Assembly: GCF_030813715.1 (NCBI RefSeq)
Contig: NZ_JAUSUZ010000001.1
Coordinates: forward strand, 6,386,001-6,450,000
Origin: Catenuloplanes indicus
GTDB lineage: Bacteria; Actinomycetota; Actinomycetes; Mycobacteriales; Micromonosporaceae
Reading direction: 5' to 3'
Length of the DNA: 64,000 bases
In this document: positions 26,053 through 34,306 of the stretch, piece by piece
Layout: each line of letters begins with the position of its first letter
Position numbering within the stretch: the stretch's first letter is position 1
Position numbers and translations under genes: made by a program
Notes under the pieces: model-generated
Told to the model about the DNA's origin: nothing
The model's input: only the letters and a program-made list of their open reading frames with translations
The model's database searches: none

Positions 26053-27372
26053 ATGAACAACCCCGTCGCCGCCGATCGAGTGCCGCTGCGCCGGATCGCC
26101 GCCCTCGCCCTCCCCGCGCTGGTGGTGCTGGCCGCCGAGCCGATCTACGTGCTGGTCGACACCGCCGTGGTCGGCCACCTCGGCCGGGTGCCACTTGCCG
26201 CGCTCGGCATCGGCGGGACCGTCATGTCGTTCGCGGCCTGGCTCGGCACGGTGATGGCGTACGGCACCACCGGCCGGTCGGCCCGCCGCTACGGCGCGGG
26301 TGACCGCCGGGCTGCGGTCGAGGAGGGCGTCCAGGCGTCCTGGCTGGCGCTGCTCGGCGGCCTGGTCATCATCGCGGCGGTGCAGGTGCTGGCCGGTCCG
26401 CTGGCCCGCGTGCTGGCCGGTGGACCCACGCCGGTCGCGCAGGCGGCGGAGGAGTGGCTGCGCATCGCGGTGCTCGGCGCGCCCGGCCTGATGCTGGTCG
26501 CGGCCGGCAACGGCTGGATGCGCGGCGTCCAGGAGACCCGCCGGCCGCTCGCCATCGTGGTGGTGGCGAACGTGGTGTCCGCCGTGCTCTGCCCGCTGCT
26601 GGTCTACCCCGCGGGGCTCGGCCTGCACGGCTCCGCGATCGCGAACGTGATCGCGCAGCTCGGCTCCGGCGTACTGTTCGTGGCCGCGCTGCTGCGTGAG
26701 CGGGTGTCGCTGCGGCCGCACCCCGCGGACATCATGGCCCAGCTCGTGGTCGGCCGCGACCTGCTGATCCGCGGTGCCGCGTTTCAGGCGTGCTGGCTGT
26801 CCGCCACGTCCGTCGCGGCCCGGTACGGCGACGCCGCGCTGGCCGCCCATCAGATCGCGATTCAGCTGTGGTTCTTCGCCGCGCTCGTGCTGGACGCGGT
26901 GGCGATCGCGGCGCAGTCGCTGGTCGGCGCCGCGCTCGGCGCCGGTGACGAGCCCCAGGCACGCCGGCTGAGCCGCCAGATCGGGCTGATCGGGCTGGTC
27001 TCCGGCGTGCTCTTCGCGGTGTTCTTCGGCGCCGGTGCGCGGTTGATCCCGGCGCTGTTCACGCCGGACGCCGCGGTGCACGCGCAGGCACTGGTGGTGT
27101 GGCCGTGGTTCGTCGCGCTGCTGCCGCTGGTCGGCGTGGTCTACGCGCTGGACGGCGTCATGATCGGCGCGGGCGACGTGGCGTTCATGCGCAACATGAC
27201 CATCGTGGCCGCGCTGTGCGGCTTCCTGCCGGGCATCTGGGTGGCCTATGCGCTGGATCTCGGGCTCGGCGGCGTGTGGACCGGGCTCGCGCTGTTCACG
27301 CTCATGCGATTGGTCGCGCTGTTACTGCGTGTGCGCTCATCGGCATGGTCGGTGGTCGGCGCCACGCGCTGA
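26053..27372 (+). CDS. MATE family efflux transporter (DinF-like)
   Basis: 439 residues with 12 membrane segments in two pseudo-symmetric halves. Conserved elements: LALPALVVLAAEPIYVLVDTAVVGHLGRVPLAALG opens helix 1-2 (split by the family's usual Pro), GTTGRSARRYGAGD in loop 2-3, NGWMRGVQETRRPL, and YGDAALAAHQIAIQ in the second half. MATE proteins expel cationic drugs or metabolites with Na+ or H+ gradients. A MATE/DinF gene between nrnA and truB is typical of the actinobacterial rbfA-truB neighbourhood. The ATG at 26053 is chosen over an in-frame start at 26035 because it begins at the conserved region. Confidence 0.9.
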   Translation: MNNPVAADRVPLRRIAALALPALVVLAAEPIYVLVDTAVVGHLGRVPLAALGIGGTVMSFAAWLGTVMAYGTTGRSARRYGAGDRRAAVEEGVQASWLALLGGLVIIAAVQVLAGPLARVLAGGPTPVAQAAEEWLRIAVLGAPGLMLVAAGNGWMRGVQETRRPLAIVVVANVVSAVLCPLLVYPAGLGLHGSAIANVIAQLGSGVLFVAALLRERVSLRPHPADIMAQLVVGRDLLIRGAAFQACWLSATSVAARYGDAALAAHQIAIQLWFFAALVLDAVAIAAQSLVGAALGAGDEPQARRLSRQIGLIGLVSGVLFAVFFGAGARLIPALFTPDAAVHAQALVVWPWFVALLPLVGVVYALDGVMIGAGDVAFMRNMTIVAALCGFLPGIWVAYALDLGLGGVWTGLALFTLMRLVALLLRVRSSAWSVVGATR

Positions 27373-27544
27373 CCCCTTGGCGCGACCTTTCTACATGTCC
27401 GTTCTTGCTGGCCGGGACATCTCCCAGGACTCCACCGGGTAGCTGCATGGCATCTGTTGTGCCTGCTGAAGGCGCCTATGATGGGCCCGTTGCGGCCTGT
27501 CGGACCGGTCCCGACAACTGCGCCATCACTGAGACGCACCCTAG

Positions 27545-27784
27545 GAAAGCGACGCCGCGCCTGGCCGGCCCGAGTGGGTCCCGCAATGGATCCGGGATCT
27601 CCCGCACGTCTCGGCCGACGACCAGGCGCGGCGGCAGGGGGTGGAGCCGCTGAACTCCGCAGCCGACCTCGCCGTACCCGGCTTCTTCGATTCCGACGAG
27701 GAGATGGCGGAGTTCATCGCCGATCTCTACGCGTCCCGGCGCCGGGAGCCGCGGTGCCTGCGGCACCACCGTGACGTCTCATGA
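27545..27784 (+). pseudogene. Remnant antitoxin of a VapBC-like toxin-antitoxin pair
   Basis: An 80-codon frame, open only after an in-frame TAG at 27542, reads RPEWVPQWIRDLPHVS, then ADLAVPGFFDSDEEMAEFIA and DLYASRR. It lacks an ATG or TTG start (only GTG 27641 internally), so the 5' end seems lost or frameshifted. The style (short acidic protein with a DSDEEMxEFIADLYASRR end) matches small antitoxin-like proteins encoded directly before PIN toxins in related actinobacteria, as I recall them. Its TGA overlaps an ATG that begins a PIN-like peptide. Another frame here is open but gives an Arg/Pro-biased shadow sequence. Confidence 0.5.
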
Positions 27785-27816
27785 TCAAGGTGGTCCTGGA
27801 CACCGACGTCACGTGA
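27781..27816 (+). pseudogene. Truncated PIN-domain (VapC-like) toxin start
   Basis: ATGA overlap with the preceding frame, then MIKVVLDTDVT and a stop. MIKVVLDTDV is the standard first strand of PIN-domain ribonucleases, including the first catalytic Asp. Only 11 codons remain and the following sequence up to truB is not PIN-like in any frame, so the toxin has been deleted. Confidence 0.5.
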
Positions 27817-27848
27817 GGGCAGCCGTGGGGCCGTGGCCGTGCGTCCGG

Positions 27849-27854
27849 GATAAT
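27849..27854 (+). promoter_or_regulatory. Candidate -10 (GATAAT) of truB
   Basis: GATAAT lies within a short direct repeat (CGTGCGTCCGGG at 27838 and 27855) and would start transcription about 20 bases before ATG 27880. Confidence 0.4.
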
Positions 27855-27879
27855 CGTGCGTCCGGGTTCGTGGTGAGAC

Positions 27880-28767
27880 ATGGGGTGGCGCGTGGAAGGT
27901 CTGGTCGTGGTGGACAAGCCGGGTGGTATGACGTCGCACGACGTCGTGGCGCGGATGCGGCGGCTGGCGAGGACGCGCCGGGTCGGGCACGGCGGCACGC
28001 TGGACCCGATGGCCACCGGTGTGCTGGTGATCGGTGTGGGGCGCGGGACGAAGCTGCTGACCTACGTGACCGGCGCGACCAAGAGCTACGACGGCACGAT
28101 CCGGCTGGGACAGACCACGGTGACGGACGACGCCGAGGGCGACGTGACCGCGACCGTGCCGGCCGGACACCTGAGCGACGACGAGATCCGGACCGCGCTG
28201 GCGTCGTTCGCCGGCGAGATCGATCAGGTGCCGAGCTCGGTCAGCGCGATCAAGGTGAACGGTGAGCGCGCCTACAAGAAGGTCCGCGACGGCGAGGCGG
28301 TGACGCTCGCCGCCCGGCGGATCACGATCTCCCGGCTGGACGTGCACGGAATCCGCCGCGACGGCGACCTGGTCGACGTGGACGTGAGCGTCAGCTGCTC
28401 GTCCGGCACCTACATCCGAGCCATCGCCCGTGACCTCGGCGCGCGGCTGGCCGTCGGCGGCCACCTGACCGCGCTCCGCCGCACCGAGGTGGGCGGCTTC
28501 CCATTGGCCGAGGCACTGACGCTGGAGCAACTCGAGGCCCGCTCACCGGACGTGGTGACGCTCCCGATGCCGGACGCGGCCCGCCGCTGCTTCCCGGTGC
28601 GCGAGGCCACGCCCGAGGAGGCCCGCACGCTCTCCCACGGCGGCCCACTCGACCGCGCCGGTATCGACGGCCCGTACGCGGTGCTGAGCACCGAGGGCAC
28701 GTTGCTGGCCATCGTCAGCGAACGCGAGGGCAAGGCACGCCCGGAGATCGTCCTGGCTCCGGCCTGA
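27880..28767 (+). CDS. truB: tRNA pseudouridine(55) synthase TruB
   Basis: 295 residues from ATG 27880 (GTG 27892 is possible). Motifs: LVVVDKPGGMTSHDVVARMR, the catalytic Asp in HGGTLDPMATGVL, SYDGTIRLG, SAIKVNGERAYKKVR and CSSGTYIRAIARDLG. The C-terminus carries the actinobacterial TruB extension with RPEIVLAPA. The enzyme makes pseudouridine 55 in the T-loop of tRNAs. It sits where the conserved order infB-rbfA-truB-ribF predicts, with a signalling insert following. Confidence 0.95.
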   Translation: MGWRVEGLVVVDKPGGMTSHDVVARMRRLARTRRVGHGGTLDPMATGVLVIGVGRGTKLLTYVTGATKSYDGTIRLGQTTVTDDAEGDVTATVPAGHLSDDEIRTALASFAGEIDQVPSSVSAIKVNGERAYKKVRDGEAVTLAARRITISRLDVHGIRRDGDLVDVDVSVSCSSGTYIRAIARDLGARLAVGGHLTALRRTEVGGFPLAEALTLEQLEARSPDVVTLPMPDAARRCFPVREATPEEARTLSHGGPLDRAGIDGPYAVLSTEGTLLAIVSEREGKARPEIVLAPA

Positions 28768-28898
28768 CACCCCACCACGACCGGCCACTCCCGGAGCCGG
28801 TCGCGCCGGCTGCCGTAGAGGACCGGATCGCCGGGCCGCGGAGGTCGCGGGCTTTTCTCAGCCGCCCACCTGACGTGCAGGGAGGAGCGCCAGCGACG

Positions 28899-28947
28899 AC
28901 CGGTGCCCGCGGGAGCACTCGGAACGCGACCACGCCGGAAGCGGGAA
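28899..28947. repeat. Copy B of the dispersed 49-bp intergenic repeat
   Basis: Identical to copy A (8427-8475) at 46 of 49 positions, including the CCCGCGGG palindrome and the CCACGCCGGAAGCGGGAA half. It lies between the convergent truB and response-regulator genes. A GACCGG/CCGGTC stem just upstream (28779-28802) may terminate truB. Confidence 0.85.
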
Positions 28948-28980
28948 GAAAGGTTCCCGGCCGGTGGGCCGCGGTTCCGG

Positions 28981-29373
28981 TCACCGGTCGGGCAGGTGGT
29001 CGGCGATCACGGTGACCAGGTCGGCGGCGGCGTAGGGCTTGTCCAGGAAGCCGTCGCAGCCGGCCTCGATCGCGGCGGCCCGGTCGCTGGGCAGCACGCT
29101 CGCGGTGAGCGCGATGACCTTCGGTTTGCCGGTGGTGGCGATGGCGGCCAGCTCGGTGGCCAGATCGAGGCCGCTGCCGTCCGGCAGGTTCATGTCGAGC
29201 AGCACCACGTCGACCTGGTCCGGGTGTCGCAGCACGTCGCGGGCCGCAGCCAGGGTGCCGGCCTCGACCAGGCGGGCGTCGCGGACGCCGGGGTCGTCGG
29301 CGCGGGCCAGCACGGCCCGCACCAGCACGCGGTTGAGTTCCTCGTCCTCCACCAGCAGGATGCGCGCGGTCAT
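28981..29373 (-). CDS. Single-domain response regulator (CheY-like receiver)
   Basis: 130 residues, a receiver domain only: LLVEDEELNRVLVRAVL holds the acidic pair, VDVVLLDMNLPDGSGLDL the phospho-acceptor Asp (about residue 60), VIALTAS the Thr/Ser switch, and GFLDKPY the conserved Lys. No output domain follows. Its ATG overlaps the stop of the upstream hybrid kinase (ATGA), so it is cotranslated and probably is an additional phosphate sink or shuttle for that kinase. Confidence 0.92.
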   Translation of the reverse strand: MTARILLVEDEELNRVLVRAVLARADDPGVRDARLVEAGTLAAARDVLRHPDQVDVVLLDMNLPDGSGLDLATELAAIATTGKPKVIALTASVLPSDRAAAIEAGCDGFLDKPYAAADLVTVIADHLPDR

Positions 29374-32108
29374 CGGTCACCTCGTTCGACAGTCTCGATC
29401 TCGTTCCGCCGGGCTGCGGCGGTGCCGCTGGCCAGCGCGACCAGGTTGTCCCACTCCTCGGTGCCGTGGATGGCACGGGCCAGCAGCTTGCCGCTCATCA
29501 CCGGACCGTCAGCGCCGGCCGTGGCGGTGGACGCCAGCGCGACCACCGGCACGTCCGCGTTCGCCGGGTCCTCGTTGAACGCGGCCAGCAGCGAGAACCC
29601 GTCCAGGTCGGGCATGCGCAGGTCGCAGACGATCAGGTCGAAGTGCTGGTTGCGGCTCATCTCCAGGCCCTCGGCGCCGTCGGCGCAGGACACCACCTCG
29701 GCACCGGCGGTGCGCAGGCTGGCCTCGACCGAATGCCGGCTGTCCGCGTCGTCGTCGACCACCAGCACGGTCGGCTGCTCGGCCGGGCCGGTGTAGATGT
29801 GCCGGGCCAGCGAGCCGACCAGCTGATGGTCCGCGACCGGCTTTACCAGGAAGTCGGCCGCGCCCATCGCGATGCCGGCATGCCGCTCGTCGACGACGGA
29901 GATGAACAGCACCGGGATCGAGGCGAGCAGCCCGTCCTGCTTCAGCTCGCGGATCACGGCCCAGCCGTCGATGCCGGGCAGCACCACGTCCAGCAGGATC
30001 GCGTCCGGCGGGTTGACCCGGGCCGCGTTCAGACCGGACTCGCCGCTGGTCGCCATCTCCACCCGGTACCCGGCCTTGACCAGGTAGGTCCGGAGCAGCT
30101 CCGCGGACCGCACGTCGTCCTCGATCAGCAGGATCCGGCCGCGTTCCCGGGTCTTCGGCTCGACCACCACGGTGTCGGCCGGGTGCGGGACCTCGGTCGC
30201 GTCCGGCAGCGTGATCGTGAAGCGGCTGCCGGTGCCGAGCGCGGACGTGACCGTGATGTCGCCGCCGTGCGCCTGCACCAGCCGGCGGGCCAGCGCCAGC
30301 CCCAGCCCGGTGCCGGCCTGGTGGTGGGTGCGATCGCCGACCTGCTGGAACTCCTCGAACACGCGCGGCAGGTCCTCCTCGGCGATGCCGATGCCGGTGT
30401 CGCCGACCGCGAGCGCGACCATCGGCCGGCCGTCGTCGGTGAACGCCTCCGCGTCGAGCGTGATCGTGCCGCCCTCCGGGGTGAACTTGATGGCGTTGGA
30501 GAGCAGGTTCTCCAGGATCTGCCGGAAGCGCAGCGCGTCCGCGCGAACGGTCAGCTCCGGCAACCGCGACTCGACCGTGAGCGACTTCCGGTCGATGAGC
30601 GGGCGCAGGCCGGTGAGCAGCTCCTTCGCGGCGTTGTCCACGCGTAGCGGCGCCGGGTGCAGGTCGATGCGGCCGGCCTCGACCTTGGCCAGGTCCAGGA
30701 TGTCGTTGATCAGGCCGAGCAGGTGACGGCCGCTGTTGTGGATGTGGTCCACCCAGTCGGCGGGTACGCTGCGCCGGTCGTCGATCGGCTGCTCGCCGCG
30801 CATCAGGTCGCTGAACCCGATGATCGCGTTCAACGGGGTACGCAGCTCGTGGCTCATGTTCGCCAGGAAGTCGCTCTTCGCCTGGCTGGCCAGCGTCAGC
30901 TTCTCCACCGACGCGGCCAGCTCCTCGGTCAGCCGGCGCTGCTCGGTCAGCACGACGCCGCGTTCGGCCAGCACACCGGCGTGCCCGCCGAAGTCGGCCA
31001 GCAGCCGCAGGTCGTCCTCGCTGAACAGCCCACGGAAGCGGTGGAAGATCAGGACCGCGCCGGCCTCGGCCGGCGGCACCCGCATGTACAGCGTGGTGAG
31101 GTAGCCGCGTTCGCCCTGTCCGGCGTAGTGAGTGGCGAGCGTGGGCTGCTGCGGGGTGCGGTGGAACCGGGTGACGGTGGCCAGCGGCACCGGCTGCGGT
31201 GCCTTCAGCAGGTCGATCAGGTCGTCCTCGTCGAAGCCGGTCAGCGGCGCGTCCACCTCACCCGCGTAGGCGGTCTGCTCCAGGTGCCCGTCGGGCTTGC
31301 GGACCAGCACCGCGACCGCGTCCGCGGCGGACTCCTCACGCATCATCTCGGCGTACCGCTGCCAGATCTGCGGGCCGGTCTCGGTCGCGGGCGCGTCGAG
31401 CAGCCGAACCGTGACGGCCTGCAGCGCGGTCGCCGACCACATCCGGCGCAGCCAGCCCGGTGGCAGGAACGCGGCGGCGTACCCGATGCCGCAGGCGACC
31501 GCGAGTACCCGGGCCGCGGCGCTGAACGGCGACGCGCCCGTCCCCGGGCCGACCGGGAACAGCGCGGCGAACCCCATCAGCACCACCACACCGGCGAACG
31601 CGAACGTGGAACCGGCCGCGATCGACAGCCGGATCCGCGGAGAGCCGGTCCGCCGGCGCGCGGCCGAGGCCAGATGGAACGCGGGGACGTTCTCCGCGAT
31701 CGCGAAGAACGTCATCGCGATGATCAGCACGACCGGGCGCATCGGCGTGCCGGCCCGCACGGTCAGCAGCCCGGCGCCGATGATCAGGGCGCCGGCGAGC
31801 AGCGCCGTGGTCAGCTCGCGCCGGACCGGCCGCAGGAGCGAGATCAACCGCATCGTGAGGTACGGCTGGAGGAGCAGCACCGGCAGGAACAGCGCGTTGA
31901 TACGGATGCCGCCGACCGCGAACGGGTTGCCGAGCACGCGGTTCAGTGAGTCCACCAGGAAGATCACGGTGGGCGCCGCGAAGATCAGCGTGACCGCGCG
32001 CTGCAGTGGGTCCGGGCGGCGGACCAGGTGATAGAGCACGCGCAGGAAGAGCGCCGCGAAGACCAGTTCCGCCGCGATGACCACCATCTGATTGCTCTCA
32101 ATCTTCAT
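29370..32108 (-). CDS. Membrane hybrid histidine kinase with GAF and two receiver domains
   Basis: 912 residues from MKIESNQMVV. The first 215 residues hold about seven hydrophobic helices, a membrane sensor of unknown ligand. A GAF-like region (240-400) is followed by HisKA with MSHELRTPLNAIIGF (His about 419), HATPase (about 520-640: NLLSNAIKF, GDTGIGI, GTGLGLAL), receiver 1 (about 655-765: LLIEDD, phospho-acceptor in AILLDVVLPGIDG) and receiver 2 (about 780-895: LVVDDDADSR, LIVCDLRMPDLDG). It likely autophosphorylates and passes phosphate along its receivers and to the coupled CheY-like protein. No HPt domain is seen, but a separate H-box protein is encoded divergently. There is no DNA-binding output in the module. 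Confidence 0.9.
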   Translation of the reverse strand: MKIESNQMVVIAAELVFAALFLRVLYHLVRRPDPLQRAVTLIFAAPTVIFLVDSLNRVLGNPFAVGGIRINALFLPVLLLQPYLTMRLISLLRPVRRELTTALLAGALIIGAGLLTVRAGTPMRPVVLIIAMTFFAIAENVPAFHLASAARRRTGSPRIRLSIAAGSTFAFAGVVVLMGFAALFPVGPGTGASPFSAAARVLAVACGIGYAAAFLPPGWLRRMWSATALQAVTVRLLDAPATETGPQIWQRYAEMMREESAADAVAVLVRKPDGHLEQTAYAGEVDAPLTGFDEDDLIDLLKAPQPVPLATVTRFHRTPQQPTLATHYAGQGERGYLTTLYMRVPPAEAGAVLIFHRFRGLFSEDDLRLLADFGGHAGVLAERGVVLTEQRRLTEELAASVEKLTLASQAKSDFLANMSHELRTPLNAIIGFSDLMRGEQPIDDRRSVPADWVDHIHNSGRHLLGLINDILDLAKVEAGRIDLHPAPLRVDNAAKELLTGLRPLIDRKSLTVESRLPELTVRADALRFRQILENLLSNAIKFTPEGGTITLDAEAFTDDGRPMVALAVGDTGIGIAEEDLPRVFEEFQQVGDRTHHQAGTGLGLALARRLVQAHGGDITVTSALGTGSRFTITLPDATEVPHPADTVVVEPKTRERGRILLIEDDVRSAELLRTYLVKAGYRVEMATSGESGLNAARVNPPDAILLDVVLPGIDGWAVIRELKQDGLLASIPVLFISVVDERHAGIAMGAADFLVKPVADHQLVGSLARHIYTGPAEQPTVLVVDDDADSRHSVEASLRTAGAEVVSCADGAEGLEMSRNQHFDLIVCDLRMPDLDGFSLLAAFNEDPANADVPVVALASTATAGADGPVMSGKLLARAIHGTEEWDNLVALASGTAAARRNEIETVERGDR

Positions 32109-32233
32109 TGCATTACGCACTGTAGTTGCGCTCGGTGGCGGCGCCGGGCGTTTGGCGGCGAAGGTTCCGGGGGTCGCGCGCACGGCCGTACCCGTGATGT
32201 CTTCATTGTGCAGTTATATGATGGAATGACCGC
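32109..32233. promoter_or_regulatory. Divergent promoter region of the kinase and repeat/H-box genes
   Basis: Leftward, TACAGT ends about ten bases before the kinase ATG. Rightward, TATATG at 32215-32220 ends 13 bases before ATG 32234. Neither has a good -35. The gap is 125 bases and somewhat richer in AT than its surroundings. Confidence 0.4.
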
Positions 32234-32689
32234 ATGGCAGACTCCCAGCCAACACCCGGGCGCCTGGAGCGCGATGCCAAGAGCGGGCATCCCGCACAAG
32301 ACTCCCGGCCAACACCCGGGCGCCTGGAGCGCGATGCCAAGAGCGGGCATCCCGCACAAGACTCCCGGCCAACACCCGGGCGCCTGGAGCGCGATGCCAA
32401 GAGCGGGCATCCCGCACAAGACTCCCGGCCAACACCCGGGCGCCTGGAGCGCGATGCCAAGAGCGGGCATCCCGCTCCAGGCTTGGCGGACGAGGTCCGT
32501 CAAGGCACGCACGATCTGGCGAACCTGCTCGGGATCGCCGCCAACTACCTTCAGTTCCTGGAGGAGGACCTGGACGGGGTGGCCGGCGTCGACGAGGCGC
32601 GCGGCCACATCGAGCGGATCTCCGCCGCCGTCGACCGCGCGACCGAGGTCACCCGGAAACTGGCCTCCGCCGCGGTCACCCCCTCCTGA
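32234..32689 (+). CDS. Repeat protein fused to a stand-alone histidine-kinase H-box (DHp-like) domain
   Basis: 151 residues. Residues 3-81 are four near-perfect copies of a 20-residue unit, DSRPTPGRLERDAKSGHPAQ, hydrophilic and probably disordered. Residues 84-150 resemble a HisKA/DHp helical hairpin: DEVRQGTHDLANLLGIAANY (candidate His93) matches the HDFNNLL-type H-box of hybrid kinases, and HIERISAAVDRATEVTRKL looks like the second helix. No ATPase domain follows. It is divergent from the hybrid kinase and CheY-like genes, so it might accept or relay phosphate (inference). No family of this exact architecture is known to me. The alternative is that the repeat is recent expansion of a DNA element into the 5' end of a small gene. 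Confidence 0.6.
   Translation: MADSQPTPGRLERDAKSGHPAQDSRPTPGRLERDAKSGHPAQDSRPTPGRLERDAKSGHPAQDSRPTPGRLERDAKSGHPAPGLADEVRQGTHDLANLLGIAANYLQFLEEDLDGVAGVDEARGHIERISAAVDRATEVTRKLASAAVTPS
32241..32475 (+). repeat. 60-bp tandem repeat, about 3.9 copies
   Basis: Units begin at 32241, 32301, 32361 and 32421; the first differs by one base (A for G at 32247), the others are identical and the last is cut after 55 bases. Each unit carries GATGCC and GGCATC arms that can form a hairpin, and a CCCGGG palindrome. The period is a multiple of three and keeps all six frames open, so copy number can change without frameshift. Confidence 0.97.
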
Positions 32690-32708
32690 CCGCGGCCGCG
32701 CGCTTGCA

Positions 32709-32714
32709 TAGGCT
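32709..32714 (+). promoter_or_regulatory. -10 box (TAGGCT) of ribF, leaderless start
   Basis: TAGGCT ends six bases before the ATG at 32721, with nearly the same flanking bases as the map promoter at 14173. Confidence 0.6.
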
Positions 32715-32720
32715 TGCGGC

Positions 32721-33653
32721 ATGCAGCGGTGGCGGGGATACGACGCGGTTCCGGGTGGCTGGGGCCGATCGGTCGTGACGATCGGTGTCTTCGACGGCGT
32801 GCACCGCGGTCACCAGGCCACCATCGGCGACACCGTGAAGCGCGCCCGTGACCTGGGCGTCCGCTCGGTGGTCGTGACGTTCGACCCACACCCGTCCGAG
32901 GTGGTCCGGCCCGGTTCGCACCCGGCGGTGCTGACCGAGGCGGGCCGCAAGGCCGACCTGATCGAGGCGCTCGGCACGGACGCGCTCTGCGTGCTGCCGT
33001 TCACCCAGGACTTCTCCCGGCGCTCCCCGGAGGAGTTCGTGCACGAGGTGCTGGTCGAGCACCTGCACGCGGCCCAGGTCGTGGTGGGGGAGAACTTCCG
33101 CTTCGGGCACCGCGCGGCCGGCGACGTGGCGCTGCTGCGGCGGCTCGGCCGCACGTTCGGTTTCGCGGTGGAGGACGCGCCGCTGATCTCGGCGGAGGAG
33201 GGCACGGTCTTCTCCTCCACGTACATCCGCGCCTGCGTGGACGCGGGTGACGTCGCCGCCGCGGCCCGCGCGCTCGGCCGCCCGCACCGGCTGGAGGGCG
33301 TGGTGGTCCGCGGTGATCAGCGCGGCCGTGAGCTGGGTTTCCCGACCGCGAACCTGCTCGCCGGGCGGTACGCGGCGATCCCGGCGGACGGCGTCTACGC
33401 GGGCTGGCTGGTCCGCCGTGACGAGCGGCTGATGGCGGCGATCTCGATCGGCACCAATCCGACGTTCTCCGGCAGCGAGCGACGTGTCGAGGCTTACGCG
33501 CTCGACTTCACCGGCGACCTCTACGGCGAACGGCTCGGCCTGGACTTCGTGGCCCGGCTCCGGGAGACCCGCGCCTACCAGGGTGTCGAGCCACTGGTGG
33601 CGCAGATCACCGAGGACGTCGAGCAGACCAGAGGGCTTCTGCGCGCCGGGTGA
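32721..33653 (+). CDS. ribF: Bifunctional riboflavin kinase/FAD synthetase
   Basis: 310 residues, probably leaderless. The N-terminal FMN adenylyltransferase has [14 protein letters not shown] (HxGH-like nucleotidyl motif), FDPHPSEV and the [10 protein letters not shown] motif; an STYIR element follows ([14 protein letters not shown]). The C-terminal riboflavin kinase domain has [20 protein letters not shown] and the SIGTNPTF and FTGDLYGE segments. It converts riboflavin to FMN and FAD. It resumes the conserved truB-ribF-rpsO order after the signalling insert. Confidence 0.95.
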   Translation: MQRWRGYDAVPGGWGRSVVTIGVFDGVHRGHQATIGDTVKRARDLGVRSVVVTFDPHPSEVVRPGSHPAVLTEAGRKADLIEALGTDALCVLPFTQDFSRRSPEEFVHEVLVEHLHAAQVVVGENFRFGHRAAGDVALLRRLGRTFGFAVEDAPLISAEEGTVFSSTYIRACVDAGDVAAAARALGRPHRLEGVVVRGDQRGRELGFPTANLLAGRYAAIPADGVYAGWLVRRDERLMAAISIGTNPTFSGSERRVEAYALDFTGDLYGERLGLDFVARLRETRAYQGVEPLVAQITEDVEQTRGLLRAG

Positions 33654-33795
33654 GGCGGACCGGTTGCGGGCGGTGTTCGGCCGTGTTGCTGTAGTGTGGT
33701 TGAGACTTCGGGTCTCCGAGGTTTCGCTCCGCCTGCCTGCTCGACGCCGCGGGCCGCGGATCAGCGACAGGTTGCAACCGACAGGATTTGATGGA

Positions 33796-34065
33796 ATGGC
33801 GCTCGACCAAGAGCAGAAGAGCAAGATCCGCGCGGACTTCGCGACCGCCGAGGGTGACACCGGTTCTCCCGAGGTTCAGGTGGCCGTGCTGACCAAGCGG
33901 ATCGCGGACCTGACCGAGCACCTCAAGGTGCACAAGCACGACCACCACAGCCGTCGTGGTCTGCTGCTGCTGGTCGGCCGTCGCCGCCGGCTGCTCAACT
34001 ACGTCCAGAAGAAGGACATCGCCCGCTACCGGACGCTCATCGAGCGCCTCGGCCTGCGCCGATAG
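33796..34065 (+). CDS. rpsO: 30S ribosomal protein S15
   Basis: 89 residues, the standard length. Family segments: [36 protein letters not shown] and [18 protein letters not shown]15 binds the 16S rRNA central domain early in 30S assembly. A leader of about 100 bases runs from a likely -10 (TAGTGT near 33691); S15 leaders in other bacteria often bind S15 for autoregulation, but a specific structure is not proven here. A hairpin separates it from pnp. Confidence 0.97.
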   Translation: MALDQEQKSKIRADFATAEGDTGSPEVQVAVLTKRIADLTEHLKVHKHDHHSRRGLLLLVGRRRRLLNYVQKKDIARYRTLIERLGLRR

Positions 34066-34072
34066 CTTCTTC

Positions 34073-34098
34073 GACGGGCGGCGGAAACGCCGCCCGTC
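34073..34098 (+). terminator. rpsO-pnp intercistronic hairpin
   Basis: A perfect 11-bp stem (GACGGGCGGCG / CGCCGCCCGTC) closed by a GAAA tetraloop and followed by only a weak T-containing tail. It may terminate part of the rpsO transcripts or be an RNA-processing site upstream of pnp. Confidence 0.7.
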
Positions 34099-34306
34099 TC
34101 GGTAACACCACAACACAGACAGCTGGGCCGCACTGACCACCGCCGGTCAGCGCACCGGTCCTCGGTAGTGGCCTCCGGGCCGGCGCACGCCGCCGCCCCG
34201 GGCGCTTCGATCGAAGACCGGCCGACTGAGCAGCCGCCCCCATTCGTCGGGTGGCGCTCCGGCACAGGTGGTCGTGGCCCACGACCGAAGGAGTGCAACA
34301 CCGCTT

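Noticed and set aside
32241-32475. CRISPR-like array
   Set aside because: Units are directly adjacent with no variable spacers, and no cas genes are present.
32105-32722. Minus-strand frame of 205 codons across the 60-bp repeats
   Set aside because: The repeat length is a multiple of three, so every frame stays open through it. Only the plus frame continues into a recognisable helical domain and has a sensible start.
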